From contig JACZUF010000034.1 of the NCBI GenBank assembly GCA_022573285.1, positions 1 through 34,989 of the forward strand: a DNA stretch of 34,989 bases, in the 5' to 3' direction. Origin of the DNA: Chloroflexota bacterium. GTDB lineage: Bacteria > Chloroflexota > Dehalococcoidia > Lucifugimonadales > UBA3495. The notes beneath the pieces were generated by a model. It saw nothing but the letters and a program-made list of their open reading frames with translations, searched no databases and was not told the origin of the DNA. The position numbers were made by a program, and so were the translations under genes. Positions 7,966 through 15,041 of this stretch are shown here, piece by piece. The stretch's first letter is position 1. Every line of letters begins with the position of its first letter.

Positions 7966-7995
7966 TTGACGCCCTCTGGCTGACCGTGCTAGCCT
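7966..7995 (+). promoter_or_regulatory. Candidate promoter of the small basic gene (leaderless layout)
   Basis: TTGACG (7966-7971), an 18-base spacer and TAGCCT (7990-7995). The expected start point falls at or next to the ATG at 8002, and no ribosome site is visible. The -10 match is weak (3 of 6). Confidence 0.35.
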
Positions 7996-8001
7996 AGATA
8001 T

Positions 8002-8277
8002 ATGGCTGACCGCTCACGCAAGCAACCCAAACGGCCCCGTGACTTTAACCAACGTGCTGCATCCACAGTAGCACGAGCCACTGGTGAAGAGTCAGACTCC
8101 GAACCGGAGCATGTAGAAGCCCCTGATCCGACGCCAGAAGAACGTCACAATGCTGCCGTTGCATTAGGTCGTCTGGGTGGTAAGAAGGGTGGACCCGCAA
8201 GGGCTAAGAAAATGACTGCTGAACAACGAAGCGCGAGTGCGCGGAAAGCCGCCCAAGCCCGGTGGAGTAAAACATAA
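8002..8277 (+). CDS. Small basic protein with GG-x-AR...ARW motif (transposon passenger)
   Basis: A 91-residue protein with a charged, disordered-looking N-terminal half (arginine-rich start, then an acidic EESDSEPEHVEAPD stretch). The compact basic C-terminus reads LGRLGGKKGGPARAKKMTA and ends ARKAAQARWSK. The same motif opens the neighbouring P63C protein (residues 12-45). The lysine/arginine content suggests nucleic-acid binding, but this is inference. ATG 8002 sits directly behind a possible -10 box with no Shine-Dalgarno, so translation may be leaderless. I know of no assigned function. Confidence 0.65.
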   Translation: MADRSRKQPKRPRDFNQRAASTVARATGEESDSEPEHVEAPDPTPEERHNAAVALGRLGGKKGGPARAKKMTAEQRSASARKAAQARWSKT

Positions 8278-8291
8278 GCTAGTATGCATAG

Positions 8292-8315
8292 TCGGCCTTG
8301 CATATGCAAAGCCGA
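8292..8315. promoter_or_regulatory. Operator-like palindrome before the P63C gene
   Basis: A 24-base inverted repeat: TCGGC at 8292-8296, a central TTGCATATGCAA and GCCGA at 8311-8315, with one mismatched pair. The central part overlaps the candidate -35 box at 8298-8303. This is the usual place for a repressor site. Which protein binds it is unknown. Confidence 0.45.
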
Positions 8316-8326
8316 GCTGGTATGCT
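8298..8326 (+). promoter_or_regulatory. Candidate promoter of the P63C gene
   Basis: TTGCAT (8298-8303), a 17-base spacer and TATGCT (8321-8326). It is a moderate match to sigma70 hexamers and stands 32 bases before the chosen start. The palindrome at 8292-8315 overlaps its -35. Confidence 0.35.
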
Positions 8327-8357
8327 CTATCTAATCGTGCTTGGATGGAGGATGCAG

Positions 8358-9440
8358 ATGGTCGACAATGATATTAGCTCTCACGCCAAGGAATTGTCCA
8401 AGAGAGGCGCGTCCAAAGGCGGTCGCGCGCGTGTCGCCAATCTCAGCAAGGAAGAATTAAGTGCTGCCAATCGACGGGCAGCAAATGCTCGCTGGCACAA
8501 GGTGGAAGAGCAAGAATTGGCAACGTCGACTGAAGAAATCCGCTGGGCCGTGGCGGAAGGCAATCTGGACTTTCAAGACCGGATAATCCCCTGTGCAGTG
8601 TTGGATAATGGAGCGCGCGTACTTACTCAGCAAGGCATCCTAACCACGTTAGGACGTGCACGCGCAGCGAAAGGCGGCGAGGGTGCTTCCCTGGGTGGTC
8701 TGCCCGCAATCCTTCGCCCTCGTAATCTAGATCCTTTTATCAATGATGCCCTTCGAGAAGCCAGTCAGCCTATTATCTACAGAACATTGGTAGGCGGGCA
8801 TACGAGAGGCATCGCGTATGGCTGCCGCGCCGAAACGCTCCCCATGATTTGCCAGGTCTATGTCGACGCGGATGATGCTGGCAAACTTACATCGCGGCAA
8901 AGCCACATCGCTCTAGCAGCTCGCAAATTATTATTGGCACTTGCGAACGTAATGATGGTTGCGCTTGTCGACGAAGCTACAGGCTGGCAAGTATTACGGC
9001 CCCATAACGAATTGCAGCGCATCCTCGAAGCCTATGTCATGCCGGAGCACCGTCCGTGGGTAAAAACCGTCCCGGTGGAGTTTACAAAAGAGATATACCG
9101 ATTGTGGGGTTGGGACTTCTCAACAACGATGCAGGGTCCGCGCTACGCCAGTAAGTTGATCCGTAAATACATCTACGAACAGCTGCCTCCGGGTGTGCTG
9201 GGAGCGCTTGAAGAGCGCAACCCGATCAATAATAAGTACCAGCGTAAAAACAAGCTCCACCAATTTCTCAGTCCAGAGCTTGGCCTTGAGCATTTCAAAA
9301 GCCAGATTGTTGGCACAATGGCACTTATGCGAGCGTCGAATAGTAAGCGGGAATTCGAGCGGCTGTTCCAGAAATCCTACGGACCCGCGATTCAACAAGG
9401 GGAATTCCAATTTGAACTGGATGAACCGGAGTCGACATAG
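8358..9440 (+). CDS. P63C domain-containing protein (transposon passenger)
   Basis: A 360-residue protein. Residues about 12-45 repeat the basic GGRARVANLSKEELSAANRR...ANARW motif of the preceding gene. A central region (about 60-230) is unassigned. The C-terminal part (about 240-335) matches the P63C domain: VEFTKEIYRLWGWDF, then IYEQLPPGVLGALEERNP, a KNKLHQFLS segment and a final helical stretch. P63C proteins are known from phage and mobile DNA, with no proven activity. I chose ATG 8358 (MVDND) because GGAGG at 8347-8351 is spaced 6 bases from it; ATG 8352 directly abuts that site and earlier starts lack one. It lies 58 bases before the transposase, in the same direction. Confidence 0.8.
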   Translation: MVDNDISSHAKELSKRGASKGGRARVANLSKEELSAANRRAANARWHKVEEQELATSTEEIRWAVAEGNLDFQDRIIPCAVLDNGARVLTQQGILTTLGRARAAKGGEGASLGGLPAILRPRNLDPFINDALREASQPIIYRTLVGGHTRGIAYGCRAETLPMICQVYVDADDAGKLTSRQSHIALAARKLLLALANVMMVALVDEATGWQVLRPHNELQRILEAYVMPEHRPWVKTVPVEFTKEIYRLWGWDFSTTMQGPRYASKLIRKYIYEQLPPGVLGALEERNPINNKYQRKNKLHQFLSPELGLEHFKSQIVGTMALMRASNSKREFERLFQKSYGPAIQQGEFQFELDEPEST

Positions 9441-9459
9441 GATTTACGAGCAAAAGCTC

Positions 9460-9489
9460 TTGACATATGCGTGAGCGAACACGTATAAT
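9460..9489 (+). promoter_or_regulatory. Perfect-consensus promoter of the transposase gene
   Basis: TTGACA (9460-9465) and TATAAT (9484-9489) both match sigma70 consensus fully, with an 18-base spacer. The predicted start point is only 3-4 bases before the transposase ATG (9499), and no ribosome site precedes it. Confidence 0.8.
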
Positions 9490-9498
9490 TAGATCATT

Positions 9499-10347
9499 AT
9501 GAATAAGTTAAGTCAAGAGCGTCGCGTTCAGGTTGTCAAAGCCTTGGTAGAGGGCAGCAGTATCAATGGCACCGTTCGCATGACAGGCGTTGCGAAGAAC
9601 ACCATTCTCAAACTGTTAGCCGAACTAGGCTCTGCCTGCCTCGATTACCAAGATGTGACTCTGCGTAATCTCAATCTGCGGTACATCGAGTGCGACGAGA
9701 TTTGGGAATTCTGCTATGCCAAAGAGAAGAACGTCCCGGCAGAACATAAAGGCGAATTCGGCTACGGCGATGTCTGGACCTGGACTGCCATAGATGCGGA
9801 CACAAAGCTAGTTCCGTGCTGGCACGTTGGTGGTCGCAGTGGACGTGACGCTTGGGACTTCATCGCCAACCTACGTTCCCGGCTGGCTACCCGTGTTCAA
9901 TTGACCACGGATGGCTACAGGGCTTACCTAGAAGCCATAGAGGGCGCGTTTGGAGCAGACATAGACTACGGCGTACTAAACAAGATTTACGGGCATGAGA
10001 CGCGGGAGGATCAACGCCGATATAGTCCAGCAGAGTGCATAGGGGCCGAGAAAAAGGTGGTTGCTGGCGATCCCGACAAATCCCACGTCTCGACAAGCTA
10101 TGTGGAGCGACAGAACCTAACCATGAGAATGTCCATGCGTCGGTTCACGCGCCTAACGAACGGCTTTAGTAAAAAAGTTGAGAATCATATGCACGCGATT
10201 TCCCTTCATTTTATGAACTACAACTTTGCCAGGCCGCATAAGACCTTGAGCAAGCCCTATCCGACGACTCCAGCGATGGCGGCTGGCCTAGCCGATCATG
10301 TGTGGTCAACCGAAGAGATAGTTTCATTACTTGGAGATTCAAACTGA
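9499..10347 (+). CDS. IS1-family DDE transposase
   Basis: A 282-residue single-frame transposase. Residues about 8-45 form a helix-turn-helix (RRVQVVKALVEGSSINGTVR then VAKNTILKLLAEL). The catalytic core shows Asp66 in ECDEIW, Asp138 in LTTDGYRAY and Glu203 in YVERQN, then the MRRFTRLTNGFSKK and FMNYNFARPH segments typical of IS1-type enzymes that need no frameshift. Flanking 19-bp inverted repeats and an 8-bp target duplication agree with the family. The last codons, TCA AAC TGA, lie within the right inverted repeat. It is driven by a perfect promoter with almost no leader, which may limit translation. It appears intact and potentially active. Confidence 0.9.
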   Translation: MNKLSQERRVQVVKALVEGSSINGTVRMTGVAKNTILKLLAELGSACLDYQDVTLRNLNLRYIECDEIWEFCYAKEKNVPAEHKGEFGYGDVWTWTAIDADTKLVPCWHVGGRSGRDAWDFIANLRSRLATRVQLTTDGYRAYLEAIEGAFGADIDYGVLNKIYGHETREDQRRYSPAECIGAEKKVVAGDPDKSHVSTSYVERQNLTMRMSMRRFTRLTNGFSKKVENHMHAISLHFMNYNFARPHKTLSKPYPTTPAMAAGLADHVWSTEEIVSLLGDSN

Positions 10348-10356
10348 ACCACTACC
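10338..10356 (-). repeat. Right terminal inverted repeat of the IS1-family element
   Basis: On the minus strand it reads GGTAGTGGTTCAGTTTGAA and pairs with 7721-7739 at 18 of 19 positions. It overlaps the last three codons of the transposase gene. Confidence 0.88.
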
Positions 10357-10364
10357 GACAGGTA
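10357..10364. repeat. Target-site duplication, right copy (GACAGGTA)
   Basis: Exact copy of 7713-7720, immediately outside the right inverted repeat. It marks the insertion point. Confidence 0.85.
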
Positions 10365-10981
10365 CACGAACTTGACAGCATCGGTTGCAGGTGCTAGCGT
10401 TGCCCCCAATTGCCGACATACTTCTACCCCAGACGCAAAGATTTTCGTATGGAAAATGTCTGGTAAATGCCTCTCGGGCAGGATGATGGCATGTACGTAA
10501 TTAGGGTCTTGCGTCTCCATTTGGCGCCGCAGCAAGCTCTAGTCTCGGGCAACATCTTCCGGAGCACGGGAGATACGCCTCTTAATACCATTGGTCTCCC
10601 CCGCCGGAAGCATAGCGTCCCTTGCGAGCCTTAGTTCTCTTCCTCTAAAATGTCCGGCCGTGCAACTCTGTTCTGGTCTTCCCATTTGATTCCTAGATCT
10701 TCCCTCTAGCTGCTTGCCGCCGAAGTCATCTGTATGTGGGCAGTTTGAGCCAAACACCCCGGGTCCCAAGTGGCAAAAAGAGCGACTTGAGACATCTATT
10801 CATACAGGCATTGGGACCCTCGGGCAGCTAGCGGTTAATCGCCATGGGCTTAGCAATACGAGTATTTACGGTAACGATTAGCGGTGTTGATGTTATAGAG
10901 CGCTCCGCCCCGGTATTGGTATGGCACACGCGGGAGCAGGAGTCTAGTTAGCCATTCGAGCCCTACGAAAGGAGGCCAATC
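10365..10981. other. Gene-poor region before the ABC transporter operon
   Basis: About 617 bases right of the transposon. I see only short minus-strand frames without recognisable products or ribosome sites, and no RNA gene. The last part must hold the transporter promoter, but no convincing hexamer pair stands out. AAAGGAGG at 10968-10975 is the ribosome site of the next gene. Confidence 0.6.
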
Positions 10982-12781
10982 ATGTTACATAGATTTCCAA
11001 GAGTACGAGTCCGGTGGTTTTTTATTGCCGTGATGACAATGGCGCTGGTGGCCGTCGCGTGCGGCTCAGAGGCAACGCCCGCGCCGGCGGCGGCGCCTAC
11101 GCTCGATATCGCGGCGATTCAGGCCGCCGTACAGGGGGCGATCCCAGAGCAGATGTCCGCCGCCGAGATTCAGGCACTAGTGAAAGCGGCCACCGCTGAG
11201 GGGGCCTCCAAGGAGGAAATCGAGGCTCTTATCGCCAAGGCGGTGGAGGAGGCAGCCCAAGCCGCGGCCGCGGCCGCCCTATCGGGGGTGCCAACGCCGG
11301 TGCCGGTGGTGAGAGCGGCGCCGGTGGCGGGCGCGGCAGGGCAGAGATACGGCGGCACGATGAAGATCGGTGTCGTCGACTTTGGGACCATGGACCCGGC
11401 CCTGATGGGTTTGTCAGAGGGGAGCTCCCTCTACAGCGAGCTCACTTACGACAAAGGGACCGTGCTGTGGTACGACGGCGCCCTCACGCCGTGGGCGCTA
11501 GAGTCGTGGACATCGAACGACGACTCCACGCAATACACCTTCAAGGTGCGCCAAGGCATAATGTTCCACCACGGCAAGGAGATGAAGGCGGAGGACGTCA
11601 AGTTCACATACGACCGCATACTGGACCCGGCGACGGCGTCTCCTCTCGAAGCCCAGCTAAACTTCATCTCGACCATAACCGCCGTCGACGACTACACCCT
11701 GGTGTTCGATCTGGATGGCCCCAACGTCTTCCTCCCCGGCCTGCTATCGATCTATCACGCCATGATCCTCCCTTCCGACGTCGATATCGGACTGATAACC
11801 TCCAGGGAGTTCGGCTCCGGGCCGTTTACCCTTACCGAGCACAACCCGGCGGAGCGCACGGTCATGGACCGCAACCCCAACTACTGGAGGGCGGGCGTAC
11901 CCTACCTGGACCAGGTCATTCTGTTCTACATGCCGGAGATGACGACCCGGATAGAGGCCCTGAAGTCGGGGGCCATCGACGTGGTCCTTGACACCCTGAC
12001 TTTCTCCGTGCTGGATGACCTTGACGCTCATGCCAACGTGACAGTACAGGAGGCGCCTACCGCTGGCGTTCGGGTACTCGACTTCCATACCGACCGGGCG
12101 CCGTTCGACAACAAGGACCTGCGAAAGGCATTTCAGTACGCCGTCGACCGGGACTTCGTTCGCCAGGCGACCCTGTTCGGACGTGGCTCCAACGCCAACG
12201 ACCATCCCGTGGGAATCAACGACGAGTACTACTGGGCCGATCAACCTATCATCAAACAGGACATACCGAGGGCGATTGAGTACCTCAAGGCTGCCGGTTA
12301 TCCCGACGGCTTCGACGTTGTGCTGACCACAACGGACGTCAGCCAGAAGCTGGACATGGCGCTGGCGTTCAAGGAGTCGGTTGCCGCGGCCGGCATCCGG
12401 GTCGAGATTAACAACACCGACCCGACCCCATACTGGACAGAGTTCTGGATGAATTCGTGTTGCCCCTTCGTCGCCAGCTCGTGGGGTCCGCGTCCTGCTA
12501 ACGAGGGCCTCAATGTAATGTTTGGGCCCAAAGCAGCCTGGAACGAGTCCTACTTCGCAAACGCTAGGATGGACGAGTTGTTGAGCCTGGCCGACGCCGA
12601 GGCGGATTATGAGACGAGGAAAGAGTATTTCCGGCAGGTACAGGAGATCCTGATCGAGGAAGTTCCGGTGCTCTTCCTGATGCATAATCCCAAGATTGTT
12701 GCCCACCGAAACAATGTACGCGGCATCGAGGTTAACCCGAACCTTGCCACTTATCTCATTCAAGAATGGTGGCTCGAGTAA
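10982..12781 (+). CDS. ABC transporter substrate-binding lipoprotein, family 5 (peptide/nickel type)
   Basis: A 599-residue solute-binding protein. It has a basic N-terminus, a hydrophobic stretch and a lipobox ending at Cys27 (LVAVAC), so it should be lipid-anchored outside the membrane. Residues about 45-105 form an Ala/Glu-rich helical linker (AAEIQALVKAATAEG and similar) often seen in Chloroflexota binding proteins. From about 125 the SBP_bac_5 fold follows: YGGTMKIGVVDF, FKVRQGIMFHHGKEMKAEDV, RNPNYWRAGVPYLD and LRKAFQYAVDRD. AAAGGAGG precedes the ATG. It heads the operon of two permeases and a double ATPase. The family imports oligopeptides, dipeptides, nickel or opines; the ligand is unknown. 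Confidence 0.93.
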   Translation: MLHRFPRVRVRWFFIAVMTMALVAVACGSEATPAPAAAPTLDIAAIQAAVQGAIPEQMSAAEIQALVKAATAEGASKEEIEALIAKAVEEAAQAAAAAALSGVPTPVPVVRAAPVAGAAGQRYGGTMKIGVVDFGTMDPALMGLSEGSSLYSELTYDKGTVLWYDGALTPWALESWTSNDDSTQYTFKVRQGIMFHHGKEMKAEDVKFTYDRILDPATASPLEAQLNFISTITAVDDYTLVFDLDGPNVFLPGLLSIYHAMILPSDVDIGLITSREFGSGPFTLTEHNPAERTVMDRNPNYWRAGVPYLDQVILFYMPEMTTRIEALKSGAIDVVLDTLTFSVLDDLDAHANVTVQEAPTAGVRVLDFHTDRAPFDNKDLRKAFQYAVDRDFVRQATLFGRGSNANDHPVGINDEYYWADQPIIKQDIPRAIEYLKAAGYPDGFDVVLTTTDVSQKLDMALAFKESVAAAGIRVEINNTDPTPYWTEFWMNSCCPFVASSWGPRPANEGLNVMFGPKAAWNESYFANARMDELLSLADAEADYETRKEYFRQVQEILIEEVPVLFLMHNPKIVAHRNNVRGIEVNPNLATYLIQEWWLE

Positions 12782-13094
12782 CGGAGTAGTGGGGGGCTGA
12801 ACAAGGCCGCACCTGCTTGCGCGCCGTTGTCCCGAGAAGGGGTCCCCGGGGGCTGACCTTCGGGACAACGGCCGGAGGGCCCTGCGGGTTGTCTCCAGGA
12901 GAGGTGGGCGTACTGCCTACGGCCCCGGCGTCGATTTTCCGGCCGGTGCGTCGGCAGCATTCTATCGGTGAGGCTTCATCTAGCTGCGGGTCGCAGTTCT
13001 CGCTCTCTCGCACGCAGGCCCTCTCCCAAAAGGATGCGTTTAAGGGCGGTCGATGTGTTTAACCATGAGGAGTTCTTAACCGGGGGTCTGAGCC
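12782..13094 (+). other. Structured gap between binding-protein and permease genes
   Basis: About 313 bases without a credible gene. It contains a long hairpin at 12823-12872 with a perfect 13-bp stem, GCCGTTGTCCCGA (12823-12835) and TCGGGACAACGGC (12860-12872), and no U-run after it. Such stems commonly protect the upstream message, so the binding protein may be made in excess over the permeases. A four-codon ORF with start ATG 13065 and GAGGAG at 13068 precedes the permease. Confidence 0.55.
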
Positions 13095-15041
13095 ATAATA
13101 CACTTCCTTATCGTTCGGCTGACCCTGATCTTCGCGACCCTCCTGGTAATCTCCCTGATTATCTTCTCGGCCACGGAGTTTCTGCCTGGGGACGCCGCGT
13201 CCACGCTGCTGGGCCAACAAGGCACACCAACTAACCTGGAGAACCTGCGCCACAGGATGGGCCTGGACCGGCCCGCCCACGTCCGTTACCTGAGTTGGAT
13301 TATCGGCTGGCGCGAGAGCGAAGGGACTCTGTTCAGGACCAGCGACGGCGGAGCAACCTGGCAGCGGGTGGGAGTGGGTACCATTACTCCCTTAACCAGG
13401 ACCAGCTTCGTCTCCAGCAAACAGGGCTGGGCCATCTCTGAGAGGCGTATCTACAGCACCGAAGACGGCGGGACCCGGTGGACCAGGCAGCTTGGAACGG
13501 AACAACCGCTGAGGGCCATCGCATTCGTAGACGAACAGAACGGATTGGCCGTCGGTGAGGGAGGCGCCATCTACCGCACCGCGGAGGGTGGGGTCCCGCC
13601 GGAGGGGCAAGGGGTACTTTGCGCAGGCTCCACCTGTGAAGATGAGACACCCTCCACCTGGGCTCTAGTGGAGAGCGGGACGACATTGGCGCTGACCGAC
13701 ATCGCCTTCGTGGACTCTAGCCACCTCTGGATAGCCGGTGAGAAAGGGCTGGTACTCCGCTCCACCGATGGCGGCGTGAGCTGGGAGACGGTGGACACAG
13801 GGGTCGATGCGACGCTTCTTTCGGTGTCCTTTAACAGCGCTGACAAGGGTGTGGTGGTGGGGGAAGGCGGCACGGTCCTCGTGACCGTGGATGGTGGCAG
13901 CACCTGGCAAAGCTCGGACGCGGGTACGACATCGACACTGAACGCTGTGGACTTTGCCGGCGATGCGTCCCTGTGGGCGGTCGGTGATGGGGGAACGGTA
14001 TTGTATAGCCGTGACGGTGGCGTCACCTGGGCCAGCCGGGCCATCGGTACGTCTCTGAAAAGCGCGCTTCGTGCCGTCTCCTTCGACGGCGCTGACGGGG
14101 TCGTAGTGGGAGCCGAGGGGACGGTTCTGACAACCAGCGACGGCGGAGCCTCCTGGACCCGCCAAGAGATCCTTGAGGGTCAGGAGGGGACGATTGCCGG
14201 TCAACAATCGCCCACAGCCAGGCCACTGAATGACATCGCTATCCACGTAGGCGAGTCCGGCGACGTCAACGCGTGGGCTGCCTCCGACGACACCATCTGG
14301 CGATGGGGTGCGGTAGGGGGCGACTTGGGCGTTTCCCCCCGGTCGGGCGTGTCAATTCTTTCGATGATAAAGAATAATCTGCCCAACTCCGCCATCCTGG
14401 CCTTGGTCGCCTTCCTCGTGGCGGTGCCCACCGCGGTTGCCGCCGGCGTCTGGATGGGGATACGGCCCGACACCAAGCTGGACCGGCTGGTGAGCCAGGG
14501 AAGCCTCCTGACCATCTCGGTCCCGGAGTTCGTGACGGGGGTCTTGCTGATTCTGCTTTTCTCTTCGACTCTGGGGTGGCTACCGTCGTCGAGCATCATG
14601 CTGCCCGGTGAGAGAATATGGTCCAGACCCGAGGTGATGGTTTTGCCGGTTCTCACCATCACCGGGGCCCTTTTCGCCTATATCATGCGGATGGCGCGGG
14701 CCAACGTCATGGAGGTGATGGACACCGACTATGTCCGCACGGCCATCCTCAAAGGCCTGCCCATGCGCCGGGTGGTGCTCCGGCACGTACTGCCCAACGC
14801 AATGCTTCCGACCATCACCGTCATCGCTAACAACGTTGGCTGGATGTTCGGCGGGCTTATCATCGTTGAAAGTGTCTTTGCCTATCCGGGCGTTGGACGG
14901 CTGCTGCTGACGGCGATCGACACCCGCGATGTGCGTCTACTTCAGTCGACGGCGCTGGTCATCGCCGCGGTGTATGCCTTTAGCAACCTGACGGCTGACC
15001 TGCTGTACGGCGTACTCAATCCGCGGATCAGGCTTTCCTGA
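13095..15041 (+). CDS. DppB-type ABC permease with inserted seven-repeat Asp-box beta-propeller
   Basis: A permease of the DppB/OppB family interrupted by a second domain. Residues 4-26 are the first membrane helix (FLIVRLTLIFATLLVISLII), followed by FLPGDAA, GLDRP and YLSWIIGW as in ordinary DppB. At residue about 73 a roughly 330-residue propeller begins, with seven Asp-box motifs (SxDGGxTW type) near residues 83, 121, 163, 223, 264, 305 and 347; the last four are 41-42 residues apart. The permease resumes at residue 409 with GDLGVSPRSG and contains the EAA loop YVRTAILKGLPMRRVVLRH. The insert lies in the first extracytoplasmic loop. No ATG/GTG/TTG starts the first helix; ATA 13095, behind GGGGGT (13082-13087), is the best-placed initiator. 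ATG 13257 would lose helix 1. The stop overlaps the next start. Confidence 0.85.
   Translation: MIHFLIVRLTLIFATLLVISLIIFSATEFLPGDAASTLLGQQGTPTNLENLRHRMGLDRPAHVRYLSWIIGWRESEGTLFRTSDGGATWQRVGVGTITPLTRTSFVSSKQGWAISERRIYSTEDGGTRWTRQLGTEQPLRAIAFVDEQNGLAVGEGGAIYRTAEGGVPPEGQGVLCAGSTCEDETPSTWALVESGTTLALTDIAFVDSSHLWIAGEKGLVLRSTDGGVSWETVDTGVDATLLSVSFNSADKGVVVGEGGTVLVTVDGGSTWQSSDAGTTSTLNAVDFAGDASLWAVGDGGTVLYSRDGGVTWASRAIGTSLKSALRAVSFDGADGVVVGAEGTVLTTSDGGASWTRQEILEGQEGTIAGQQSPTARPLNDIAIHVGESGDVNAWAASDDTIWRWGAVGGDLGVSPRSGVSILSMIKNNLPNSAILALVAFLVAVPTAVAAGVWMGIRPDTKLDRLVSQGSLLTISVPEFVTGVLLILLFSSTLGWLPSSSIMLPGERIWSRPEVMVLPVLTITGALFAYIMRMARANVMEVMDTDYVRTAILKGLPMRRVVLRHVLPNAMLPTITVIANNVGWMFGGLIIVESVFAYPGVGRLLLTAIDTRDVRLLQSTALVIAAVYAFSNLTADLLYGVLNPRIRLS

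Larger units (their letters stand above)
7721..10356. mobile_element. Passenger-carrying IS1-family transposon (2636 bp)
   Basis: The element is bounded by 19-bp terminal inverted repeats (18 of 19 matching, ends GGTA) and an 8-bp direct duplication, GACAGGTA. It carries a DDE transposase (9499-10347) and three other genes: a DUF4177-like gene facing left, then a small basic protein and a P63C-domain protein facing right. Base composition is visibly less GC-rich than the flanks. Simple IS1-type elements are much shorter and carry only the transposase, so about 1.7 kb here is passenger DNA. Intact ends and target duplication indicate a fairly recent insertion. It lies in a gene-poor gap between the aminotransferase and the ABC transporter. 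Confidence 0.85.

Noticed and set aside
10296-10535. Minus-strand frame of 79 codons overlapping the right transposon end
   Set aside because: It crosses the inverted repeat. If the element is removed, the frame continues through the left flank and the aminotransferase terminator to 7454, which speaks against coding; no product recognised.
10539-10769. Minus-strand frame of 76 codons
   Set aside because: No recognisable product, no ribosome site, and composition unlike neighbouring genes.
12968-13234. Plus-strand frame of 88 codons before the permease
   Set aside because: It overlaps DNA that in another frame codes for the DppB first membrane helix; its own translation has no membrane or domain pattern.
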